Assembly: GCA_002842285.1 (NCBI GenBank)
Contig: PHCJ01000014.1
Span: 1-64,000 of the forward strand
Length of the DNA: 64,000 nucleotides
Reading direction: 5' to 3'
Origin: Betaproteobacteria bacterium HGW-Betaproteobacteria-22
Lineage (GTDB): Bacteria; Pseudomonadota; Gammaproteobacteria; Burkholderiales; Methylophilaceae
Below the pieces are notes generated by a model that made no database searches, was not told the DNA's origin, and worked only from the letters and a program-made list of their open reading frames with translations. Below are positions 47,792 to 55,778 of the stretch, piece by piece. A program made the translations under genes and the position numbers. The number at the start of each line of letters is the position of its first letter. Within the stretch, counting starts at the first letter, position 1.

Positions 47792-49963
47792 ATGATAAGA
47801 AGAATATCACTCGCAGTGGTGCTGGCATGCTATAGCAGTATGTTGCTGGCAGAAGAAACATTGGAGCAGCGTGCTGCAGAACAAGGTCAAACGAACTTAC
47901 CTGACACACGTGCCACGCAGCTGGAGCCGATGCAGGTCCGTGGAGAAACATTAAATACTGCTATTTTGCTAGACATGCCTGTCAATGCCAGTAGCCGTTT
48001 AGGGTTAACCATGCAAGAAACGCCGGCGAGTATTGATGTGATCACCCGTGAGTTAATGCGCGAACGCGGCGACACCACCACGCAGAGAGCGCTAGCAAAC
48101 TCGGCAGGTGTAGTGGCTTCGCAGTGTTTCGGTGTGACTTGTGTATCCATGCGCGGATTTTCAAGTACTTTACAACCGTTGTATAACGGGTTGCGTTACC
48201 CGAGTCTGGCGATAACGCCACGCGGCACGTTTAATTATGACCGTATAGAAGTGATTAAAGGCTTGTCGTCTATGCAGCATGGGATAGCTTCGGTAGGCGG
48301 GGCGGTTAATTTTGTCACTAAAGCTGCCGATGGACGTGAAGAAACGGAGGTGCTGTTAGCCTATGATCGTTGGGATACAAAAACAATCGGTTTAGGTTTC
48401 GGCGGCAGAGCTACAGAAGCATTGGCTTATCGTGCAGATTTAAGTTATAAGGGTGCAAATAAAGGCTCTTATGGCTGGGTGGATAACTCTTCTTATGACT
48501 ATGCGCACTTTACCGGTGAATTGGCCTTGCAGGCGACAGATGCCCTGAAGATGACTTTGTCTGAAGAGTATTATCAGGATAACGGCGAAGGTTATTTTGG
48601 TACGCCGCATGTGAATGGCAAAATAGTAAAAAGTACGCGTTACAACAACTACAACGTGTCGAATGATCAAATAGATAAAGAAGCCAACTGGACAAGGTTC
48701 AATCTGGAATGGTCACCCGCAGAAAGCATAAAAGTCCGTAACGAGACTTACTATAACAATGAAAATCGTTTTTGGAAGAATGCGGAGATTTATGACTTTA
48801 ATTCGGTTACTGGCCAAGTAGATCGAGGTGATTTTTTGCACATTAAACATGATCAGGAGCTATATGGTAACCGTACGGAGTTTAATGTCGATCATCAATT
48901 AGGCAATATGCGTAATCGAGCCGTCGTTGGTTTTGATCTATCAAGGAATAATCACAAACGCACAAGTAATTCACCATTTAGCTCACCAGCCGATGCTGTT
49001 GATTTTCTTAATCCTGTTTCTGGTCAATTTATTACTAATTCGGCATTCTTGCCATTTAGAAAAACAGAAATACTGCAACGCGCGTATTTTGTAGAAGATT
49101 ATTTAAACCTTACAGAAAAACTCAAGTTGTCACTTTCGGCTCGACGAGATACCTTAGATTTGGACTCCAAGAGCTTACGTACACCTACAGCGACAAATCC
49201 AGCATTGTTTCATAAACATTTTGCAGGAAATTCGTATCGCATTGGGGCTGTTTACGACATTCTTCCTTCATTGACTGTTTATGGGCAATGGGCCAGTGCG
49301 TTGGAGCCGGGTTCACAGCTGGTGACGCTTACTTTTGCGCAAAGAAATCTTAAGCTAGGTCGTTCCAAACAAAAGGAAATTGGTTTGAAAGGCAGTTTAC
49401 CAAACAACTTGGGTGAGGTTGCGGTTGCCTTGTTTGATATTAACCGCACTGACATTTTGACACGCGACCCGCAAAACCCTGCGCAATCAATCCAGATTGG
49501 CGAACAAACTTCACGCGGCATAGAGCTGACGACAGCATTAAGGCCTGCGGACAAATGGACACTGGAGGCGAATGCCACAATACTGGATGCGCAGTTTGAT
49601 GAATTTTATGAACGTGTAAGTGGTGTCGCTGTTTCGCGTGCGGGTAATTTGCCGCCTGATGTACCTGAAAAAACGGCAAATCTATGGTTAACTTACCGCC
49701 CTAGTCATGATTGGCGCCTCACTTTGGCTTCACATCTAGTCGGCAGGCGTAGCGGAGATAACGCCAATACAGCGACCAAGTTTATGGATGGCTATACGAC
49801 TTATGATGCTAGTGTGGCTTACAAGTTGAAGTTAGGTGAATTAATGTTATCGGTACGCAATTTGACAGATAAACTCTACGCAGATCGCACCTATAATTCA
49901 GGAAACCAGTTTATGTTAGGTGAGCCGCGTGCAGCAGAAATTTCCTGGAGTGCGACATTCTAA
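47792..49963 (+). CDS. TonB-dependent outer membrane receptor (siderophore type)
   Basis: Encodes 723 aa from ATG 47792 with a near-perfect RBS (GAGGAGGT); the frame is open to TTG 47765. Signal peptide: residues 1-20 (ending LLAEE). The plug domain includes ETPASIDVITRELM, SMRGFSSTLQ and EVIKGLSSMQHGIASVGGAVNFVTK. The barrel ends in AEISWSATF with a terminal Phe. It resembles FpvA/FecA-like receptors. The N-terminal signalling extension is absent, so regulation by a surface-signalling sigma factor is unlikely. Substrate unknown; it leads a six-gene operon. Confidence 0.93.
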   Translation: MIRRISLAVVLACYSSMLLAEETLEQRAAEQGQTNLPDTRATQLEPMQVRGETLNTAILLDMPVNASSRLGLTMQETPASIDVITRELMRERGDTTTQRALANSAGVVASQCFGVTCVSMRGFSSTLQPLYNGLRYPSLAITPRGTFNYDRIEVIKGLSSMQHGIASVGGAVNFVTKAADGREETEVLLAYDRWDTKTIGLGFGGRATEALAYRADLSYKGANKGSYGWVDNSSYDYAHFTGELALQATDALKMTLSEEYYQDNGEGYFGTPHVNGKIVKSTRYNNYNVSNDQIDKEANWTRFNLEWSPAESIKVRNETYYNNENRFWKNAEIYDFNSVTGQVDRGDFLHIKHDQELYGNRTEFNVDHQLGNMRNRAVVGFDLSRNNHKRTSNSPFSSPADAVDFLNPVSGQFITNSAFLPFRKTEILQRAYFVEDYLNLTEKLKLSLSARRDTLDLDSKSLRTPTATNPALFHKHFAGNSYRIGAVYDILPSLTVYGQWASALEPGSQLVTLTFAQRNLKLGRSKQKEIGLKGSLPNNLGEVAVALFDINRTDILTRDPQNPAQSIQIGEQTSRGIELTTALRPADKWTLEANATILDAQFDEFYERVSGVAVSRAGNLPPDVPEKTANLWLTYRPSHDWRLTLASHLVGRRSGDNANTATKFMDGYTTYDASVAYKLKLGELMLSVRNLTDKLYADRTYNSGNQFMLGEPRAAEISWSATF

Positions 49964-50011
49964 CTGTAATTATCAGCAAGTAATGCATCGCGGCATAATA
50001 ACGGATCATAT

Positions 50012-51385
50012 GTGAGACACCTACTTTTTATTGCGTTACTTTTTTTGGCAGGCTTGTCTTTTAGCGAAGCGCTCAAAAGTAACGCATCTCAAAGCTTACC
50101 GACGCAGAAATTGCAGTTGATGACACCACCCCTCACCGCAGCGGGCAGCCGTATGCCACGCTTAGTAAAGCTGCCTAATGCGGATGTGCTCATGAGTTGG
50201 GTCGAGCCTAGAGGGAAGGGGCATGTGCTTAAGTTTTCTGTGTTGCATGAAGGCAGGTGGCTAAAACCTGGAGAAGTGATCGAGGGCGAAAACTGGTTTG
50301 TCAACTGGGCCGATTATCCCTCAGTGGTTGCAATTGATGAGAAATTCTGGGTGGCCCACTGGCTAGTGAAGCAAAAGGGGGCTAAAACTTACGATTATGA
50401 TATCGCGCTTGCTATATCCAATGATGCGGGCCTGAGCTGGCGAAATGTTGGTCATCCGCATCAGGACAAGGGCGTAGCAGCCGAGCATGGCTTTGTGACG
50501 ATATTTCCTGACGCGGAAGAGGCTGGTATTGTGTGGCTGGATGGGCGCAATTATCTTAAAAAAGAGGATAAAGCTCAAGGATTAAACAATTCAAAAAGCC
50601 TTGAGAAATCTGGAAACTTTAATTTACGCTACACCCGCGTTCATCATGATGGTACGATAGAAGCGGAGCACGTGCTGGATGACAACACCTGTACCTGTTG
50701 CTGGACTTCCGTTGCAACGACGCGCCAAGGTGCGCTAGCTGCCTGGCGCGGACGCACCGATGATGAAATCCGGGATAACCGCGTAGCACTCTTACGCAAT
50801 GGGAAATGGTCAGCACCGAAAGGCTTGGGATCTGAAGGCTGGAGAATAGCAGGTTGCCCTGTCAATGGACCATCTGTAGCGGCGCATGATAACCAAGTAG
50901 CAACTGCATGGTTTACAGCAGAGGGTGAGCGTCCTCGTGTGCGTTTGGCTTTTTCAATGGATGGAGGAGAGGTATTTGCCAAACCTATAGAGATAGATGA
51001 TGCTACACCGTTAGGGCGTGTTGGCCTAGTTTGGAAAGACAGTCGTACTGTAGTCGTGTCATGGATGACAGCGTCTGATCCTGTGACAAAAAAATCCAAT
51101 TTGGCGCTACGTACTGTTGGTATAGATGGAAAGATTGGTGCAGTCACGCGGGTTGTCGAGTTCAGCGCGGGGCGCGACACTGGCGTCCCTCAGATTGCGG
51201 CAATTGACCAAGGGGTTGTCTTGGCCTGGACCGATAGCGCCCCTAACTATGGGTTACGTACCGCATTGGTTGATTGGCAACGATTTGAATCAGAACGATT
51301 TCAATCAGCCGGTACATTAAAACCGACTGTTTTTACAAATAAAACCGAGGCCTTTGTTGCGGCGATTTGTGGGCGGTCTCACTGA
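50012..51385 (+). CDS. Exported BNR/sialidase-like beta-propeller protein with CxCC motif
   Basis: Encodes 457 aa and starts at GTG 50012, followed by a signal peptide (HLLFIALLFLAGLSFSEA). Two Asp-box-type repeats are visible, ISNDAGLSW and FSMDGGEVF. Three features are typical of a widespread, uncharacterised family: DDNTCTCCWTSVA, DEIRDNRVALLRNGKW and WRIAGCPVNGPS. The clustered cysteines suggest metal or haem contact rather than sugar cleavage, and classical sialidase catalytic residues are not evident. It sits directly between the receptor and tonB, 48 and 11 bases away. Confidence 0.75.
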   Translation: MRHLLFIALLFLAGLSFSEALKSNASQSLPTQKLQLMTPPLTAAGSRMPRLVKLPNADVLMSWVEPRGKGHVLKFSVLHEGRWLKPGEVIEGENWFVNWADYPSVVAIDEKFWVAHWLVKQKGAKTYDYDIALAISNDAGLSWRNVGHPHQDKGVAAEHGFVTIFPDAEEAGIVWLDGRNYLKKEDKAQGLNNSKSLEKSGNFNLRYTRVHHDGTIEAEHVLDDNTCTCCWTSVATTRQGALAAWRGRTDDEIRDNRVALLRNGKWSAPKGLGSEGWRIAGCPVNGPSVAAHDNQVATAWFTAEGERPRVRLAFSMDGGEVFAKPIEIDDATPLGRVGLVWKDSRTVVVSWMTASDPVTKKSNLALRTVGIDGKIGAVTRVVEFSAGRDTGVPQIAAIDQGVVLAWTDSAPNYGLRTALVDWQRFESERFQSAGTLKPTVFTNKTEAFVAAICGRSH

Positions 51386-51396
51386 ATTTAATTTGA

Positions 51397-52086
51397 ATGA
51401 GTCATATCTTAGATCGAATTGCTTTTGATAAGCTGGCAGGTTTATCTCTTGTCATTTTGCTTCATGTTGCGCTGTTATACGCAGCCATGAGTTATAAGCT
51501 CATTCCAGCACCGCAAGAAGCGGTGACTTTGTTCGTGCATTTAATCAATCCATCTCCTCCTAAAAAAGAAGAGCCCCCGCCGCCCGAACCACCCAAGCCA
51601 CCGCCACCAAAAAAAGTAACGCTGGTAAAAGAGAAGCCAGTTCCGCGCCCAGAGCCAGCTCCAGTGTTGGTGGCAGAAGCACCGGTGACACAGGCAACAG
51701 ATTATGTAGCGCCAGCGCCTCCACCAGCGCCTGTGGTTGAAGCCCCGCCTGCGCCCGTTCCTGAGCCAGTAGTTGAGGTGGAGGTTAGGCCAACTGGGCC
51801 TGTAACGCTTTCGTCCGAATTGTCGCTGGCCTGCCCGCAGCGTACGTTGCCCCGTTATCCTGTTGCGTCACGTCGTATTGGCGAGCATGGGCGCGTGGTA
51901 CTGCGCGTGGAACTGGACGAAACCGGCCAGATTACCGGAGTGAAAGTTAAAGAGAGTTCTGGTCACAGACGGCTGGATGAGGCGGGAATGGCTGCGGTTA
52001 AAACATGGCAGTGTGATGCTGCCATGCGTGACGGCAAGGCCGTACCAGCGGTTGCAATGCAACCATTTGATTTTATTTTAAATTAA
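51397..52086 (+). CDS. tonB: TonB energy transducer
   Basis: Encodes 229 aa. One N-terminal membrane helix (LSLVILLHVALLYAAM) is followed by a long Pro/Lys/Glu-rich periplasmic spacer (about 50-135) and the TonB C-terminal domain (PRYPVASRRIGEHGRVVLRVELDETG, read in parts, and LDEAGMAAVKTWQCDAA). It passes proton-motive force from ExbB-ExbD to the receptor. The dedicated copy in this operon is separate from any global TonB. Confidence 0.92.
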   Translation: MSHILDRIAFDKLAGLSLVILLHVALLYAAMSYKLIPAPQEAVTLFVHLINPSPPKKEEPPPPEPPKPPPPKKVTLVKEKPVPRPEPAPVLVAEAPVTQATDYVAPAPPPAPVVEAPPAPVPEPVVEVEVRPTGPVTLSSELSLACPQRTLPRYPVASRRIGEHGRVVLRVELDETGQITGVKVKESSGHRRLDEAGMAAVKTWQCDAAMRDGKAVPAVAMQPFDFILN

Positions 52087-52107
52087 TGTAATTTTAGAGG
52101 TGGTTTG

Positions 52108-52821
52108 ATGTCACACGATTTAGGGTTAACACATTTTGTTGCACAGATTGATACTGTGGGTAAGGTAGTGTTGGTGTTTTTGCTAATGCTGTCTGTTGCT
52201 ACCTGGTATTTGATTTTTACCAAAGGTCTGGCGAACTGGCTGGAGGCTAGACGTGCAGCAGTGTTCTTAGATAAGTTTAAGCATCAGTACTCCATACAAG
52301 GCTTGCATGCGGGCTTAAAGCATACTGCCCCGGATAATGCTTTTGCAATGCTTGCGGCAGAAGGGCTTGCTGCGACACGAAACGCCAGCGGTTATGGTGC
52401 TTTGCAGCTTGCGGCAACCGGTGGCCTGGCTGAATTCATGACGCGCGCGATTAGAAATGGCATCGACCAAGAGTCTGCACGCTGTGAAAATGGCTTGACA
52501 GTGCTGGCCTCCGCTGGGTCAGCTTCTCCATATATCGGCTTATTCGGTACGGTATGGGCGATCTACCATGCACTTGTGAATATAGGCCTGAGCGGGCAGG
52601 GTACACTTGATAAAGTGGCAGGTCCTGTGGGGGAGGCACTCATTATGACAGCGATTGGCCTAGCTGTGGCCATTCCAGCGGTGTTTGCCTACAATGCGTT
52701 TAACCGCCGCAACCGCATGTGGCTCGCCAAGCTGGATGCCTTTGCCCATGATTTGTTTGTGTTGCTCACCGCTGGGAATGCAGAGAACGAATCCAACAAA
52801 CCCTCAGGAACTGCGTCATGA
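52108..52821 (+). CDS. exbB: ExbB/MotA/TolQ-family proton channel protein
   Basis: Encodes 237 aa from ATG 52108 (MSHDLGLTHFV). Three membrane helices; the conserved segment is GSASPYIGLFGTVWAIYHAL, and GPVGEALIMTAIGLAVAIPAVFAYN follows. It forms the proton channel with ExbD. Its stop overlaps the exbD start (ATGA). Confidence 0.92.
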   Translation: MSHDLGLTHFVAQIDTVGKVVLVFLLMLSVATWYLIFTKGLANWLEARRAAVFLDKFKHQYSIQGLHAGLKHTAPDNAFAMLAAEGLAATRNASGYGALQLAATGGLAEFMTRAIRNGIDQESARCENGLTVLASAGSASPYIGLFGTVWAIYHALVNIGLSGQGTLDKVAGPVGEALIMTAIGLAVAIPAVFAYNAFNRRNRMWLAKLDAFAHDLFVLLTAGNAENESNKPSGTAS

Positions 52822-53234
52822 GCTTTGGTAGCTTTAACTCACAGCATCATCAGGCTAAGGCAGAGATCAATGTTGTTCCATTGGTCGACGTAATGCTGGT
52901 ATTGCTGGTAATTTTTATTATTACCGCGCCATTACTTACGCATTCGGTCAAAATTGATTTACCCAAGGCCTCAAGTACGCCTAATATTACAAAACCCGAG
53001 CATATAGAGTTTGCGATACGAGAAGATGGTGATCTATATTGGAATGGTGTGCTGATACCAAAGGAAACCTTGGCTACACGTTTTGCACTAGAAGCTAAAA
53101 AAGAACCGCAGCCTGAACTACATATTCGTGCCGATCGCCTAGTGCATTATGAAAAAGTGGCGCAGGTAATGGCCGCCGCAGCAAAGACTGGCTTACTACG
53201 GATTGGATTTGTGAGTGACCCAGCAAGTGAGTAG
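52818..53234 (+). CDS. exbD: ExbD biopolymer transport protein
   Basis: Encodes 138 aa. EINVVPLVDVMLVLLVIFIITAPLL contains the membrane aspartate (in PLVDVMLVLLVIF) that carries protons. The periplasmic domain follows, ending IRADRLVHYEKVAQVMAAAAKTGLLRIGFV, read in parts. ATGA overlap with exbB. Confidence 0.93.
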   Translation: MSFGSFNSQHHQAKAEINVVPLVDVMLVLLVIFIITAPLLTHSVKIDLPKASSTPNITKPEHIEFAIREDGDLYWNGVLIPKETLATRFALEAKKEPQPELHIRADRLVHYEKVAQVMAAAAKTGLLRIGFVSDPASE

Positions 53235-53367
53235 CTTAAGGAAACATAGCGTAAATGAACAAGCAGGAAGTCAAGTGCTGGTACGGATTATGCCTAACAA
53301 AAAACGAGCAACGTATCAATTCGCTTGTGTAGATACGCATGAAGCATTTGCTATAGTGCTATAGAGA

Positions 53368-54033
53368 ATGAGTGTGATGAGATATGCCCTTTCAATCAGC
53401 AGGCTGTTATTGCTTTACCTAATTGGTTCACCTGCTGTTTTTGCAACAGAGATGGATTTCCTCAAGCCTGAGTCATTGTGCGCAGTGGTGCAGTCAGAAG
53501 ATAAGCAGGCCCTATTATGGCAGCAGGCATTTGGTGATCAGCGTTTTGATTTGGCCATGGCGTTGGTTGGAAACCAGAATATTGAGATTAAGCGCGTTAC
53601 CTTTGGTGGTGCGAGCGAGGCTACTTGTCATTATAAAACTTACGCATTGGCACGAGGGAGTGATTGGGGCTGGCACCTGGCTTGGGTGAGTGGCGCTTCA
53701 ATCCTCAGTTATGCGCGTATGGATGGTGAGGCATGGGTTTCTTCACCCATTAAAAAATTGAGTAAGCAAGTGCAGTTAACGGGACAGCTTTATATATTGG
53801 CCTGGCAGCAGCAAGCCTGGATTGTTTGGCAGGGTGACGAAACGCAAGCGGGTAACTTATATGCGTTGTATTCTGCGGATGAGGGGCGCAACTGGCAAGA
53901 AGTTAGAGAGATTGCTAAGTCGGCAGTCAGTGATTCTTCTAGTTTGGATAGACTACAACTAGCGATTAAAGACGGCCAACCTTTTATGGTGGGTGATGGG
54001 CTGAAAGCCCCTGTTTTTTTAGTAGGCTGGTAG
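53368..54033 (+). CDS. Exported protein with an Asp-box, paralogue-like partner of the BNR protein
   Basis: Encodes 221 aa. A signal peptide (about 1-26, ending VFATEMD) precedes a globular domain. One clear Asp-box is present, YSADEGRNWQEV, as in BNR repeats. It is not recognisably a full propeller, being half the size of the 457 aa protein upstream. It follows exbD by 133 bases on the same strand and probably belongs to the operon. Function unknown. Confidence 0.6.
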   Translation: MSVMRYALSISRLLLLYLIGSPAVFATEMDFLKPESLCAVVQSEDKQALLWQQAFGDQRFDLAMALVGNQNIEIKRVTFGGASEATCHYKTYALARGSDWGWHLAWVSGASILSYARMDGEAWVSSPIKKLSKQVQLTGQLYILAWQQQAWIVWQGDETQAGNLYALYSADEGRNWQEVREIAKSAVSDSSSLDRLQLAIKDGQPFMVGDGLKAPVFLVGW

Positions 54034-54252
54034 CCAGTTAAACCCAGATTTCCCATTAGGCATTGCCAGCGAATGATAATCGAAACTAAAGCCAACAAGT
54101 TGGCAAGTATTGCTAAAAATGGCAACGTCGCAAAGTTTGATGGGCAAGTTGTCATTCAATTTGCTCATTCACAAAGTGGGCTATGCAAACGGATGGTGCG
54201 GCGCAACGCAGCAACTCGCTTGCTAACATACGCATGAAATGCTTTACTAGAT

Positions 54253-54792
54253 TTACCAGCAGTAGCTCGGCCAATAATACCTGGCACCAAGGGAAAATCC
54301 GGATCGGAATCCTGACCCATAAAACCCGTATGGGTGAAAGGCACCATAGCCACAATATCGAGATTGACGGCTTTTTAAACTTTGCATTTGCAATTTAAGC
54401 TTCGCCAACTCTTCTGCCCGACTTCTCTCACGCTTGTTAATCTCTTCAGCTAAGTGATTTCTGAGCGCGAGCTCATGGCTGCTATGCATGTAATCCAGCA
54501 CCTTACCATCGACGCCCTGTGCGTTTAAAGACAGGGTCTGGCTTGGCGTCAAATCATAAATCGAGTCACTTTGTTTGATTTTTTCGATAATATCCTCCGC
54601 ACGCATTCCCTGCCGGGTGAGCGCCAGCACGTCATCCAAACTCAACCTGGCCACAGACAGGGGCATCATGGCCGTTAACTCTTCGGGAGAGATTCTATCT
54701 ATCTTGACAAGATGGGAATTGGCTTGCATACCATGGCTAGCACAGCCTGCAACCATCAATAGACTCAAGAAACATATTGATTTCTTCAGCAT
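54253..54792 (-). CDS. Putative lipoprotein with C-terminal Gly/Tyr-rich tail
   Basis: Encodes 179 aa. Lipobox MVAGC after a short hydrophobic stretch (Cys17). The middle (LTRQGMRAEDIIEKIKQSDSIYDLT, read in parts) resembles short helical repeats found in such lipoproteins. A coiled-coil segment (HLAEEINKRERSRAEELAKLKLQ) and a Gly/Tyr-rich end follow. Precedes the lytic transglycosylase on the opposite end of the same strand; the pair is probably co-transcribed. Function unknown. Confidence 0.6.
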   Translation of the reverse strand: MLKKSICFLSLLMVAGCASHGMQANSHLVKIDRISPEELTAMMPLSVARLSLDDVLALTRQGMRAEDIIEKIKQSDSIYDLTPSQTLSLNAQGVDGKVLDYMHSSHELALRNHLAEEINKRERSRAEELAKLKLQMQSLKSRQSRYCGYGAFHPYGFYGSGFRSGFSLGARYYWPSYCW

Positions 54793-54811
54793 TTACAAGC
54801 CCTCCTGCGCC

Positions 54812-55744
54812 CTATCCTCGACGTTTAATCACAGGCGATGGTTCAGTGATTTTCACATCAAATGGATGGTATTTTATCGGATAACGCTGCTGAACTTCTT
54901 TAACATAGCGGCGAGTTTCAGCAAAAGGTGGAATTCCTTCGTATTTATTGACAGCGCCTTCACCTGCATTGTAAGCAGCGACAGCTAAGGCGACGTCTCC
55001 CTCAAAGTAAGCCAGCAGCCAGCGCAAATAAGCCACACCTCCTCTGATATTCTGGCTGGCATTGAATGCGTTTTTTACATTAAACCGTTCTGCGGTTTCT
55101 GGGATCAACTGCATTAGGCCCTGTGCTTGTTTAGCTGATTGCGCACCAACTGCGAAGTTGGACTCTACTGAAATAATGGATAATACAAGTTTTGGATCTA
55201 CCTTATACCAACCTGAAATCGTGGCAACCAGATCGAGCAACCAGCGTTTATCTGCGGGCAGATTGGCCACATACCGATCAATCTCGACGACTGGCGGCAC
55301 CATAGGCGGTGCCTTCTCTGGCTCAACTTCAGCGGTCACACAAGGCGGCAAATCCAGGGCTTTCAACTTCACAGTATTCAACATCTGCTGCGCCGCGTGA
55401 TGTCCCTGCTGGGACGCTATCACAAACATCGCAGCCGCCAACTCCCCATCCACGGGCACCCCTTTGCCTGCAGCATAGAGCATGCCCAATCGAAATTGGC
55501 CTTCAGCGCTGCCAAAGCGAGATGCAGCACAATACAGCCTGGCCGCCTGCCAATCATTCTCAACACTCGGCTCACCGCGTTCTAACAGCGCAGCCTGGCG
55601 CAACAAGTTTTTTATGACTGGCGGTTCATTATTAAAAACTTCTGACTCATGCTGACTTAATTCTGCGCACGCAAGAAATGATGCGAAAATCAACGCAGCA
55701 CCAATCATCTTACGTAAACAACTGAAAGTTGCGATATTTAACAA
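54812..55744 (-). CDS. Lytic murein transglycosylase (SLT domain) with Sel1-like repeat
   Basis: Encodes 310 aa. A signal peptide (about 1-27) precedes a Sel1-like segment (GSAEGQFRLGMLYAAGKGVP, EGQFRLGMLYAAG). The SLT domain begins VLSIISVESNFAVGAQSAK with the catalytic glutamate in VES, then GLMQLIPETAERF and AVAAYNAGEGAV. It cuts peptidoglycan in the periplasm. The lipoprotein gene follows after 19 bases. Confidence 0.88.
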   Translation of the reverse strand: MLNIATFSCLRKMIGAALIFASFLACAELSQHESEVFNNEPPVIKNLLRQAALLERGEPSVENDWQAARLYCAASRFGSAEGQFRLGMLYAAGKGVPVDGELAAAMFVIASQQGHHAAQQMLNTVKLKALDLPPCVTAEVEPEKAPPMVPPVVEIDRYVANLPADKRWLLDLVATISGWYKVDPKLVLSIISVESNFAVGAQSAKQAQGLMQLIPETAERFNVKNAFNASQNIRGGVAYLRWLLAYFEGDVALAVAAYNAGEGAVNKYEGIPPFAETRRYVKEVQQRYPIKYHPFDVKITEPSPVIKRRG

Positions 55745-55778
55745 TCAGGTCACCTTAAGTGTTAATGAGATTCAGACA

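Noticed and set aside
53290-53300. GCCTAAC resembling an integron attC box
   Set aside because: No matching GTTRRRY partner, no integrase and no cassette array.
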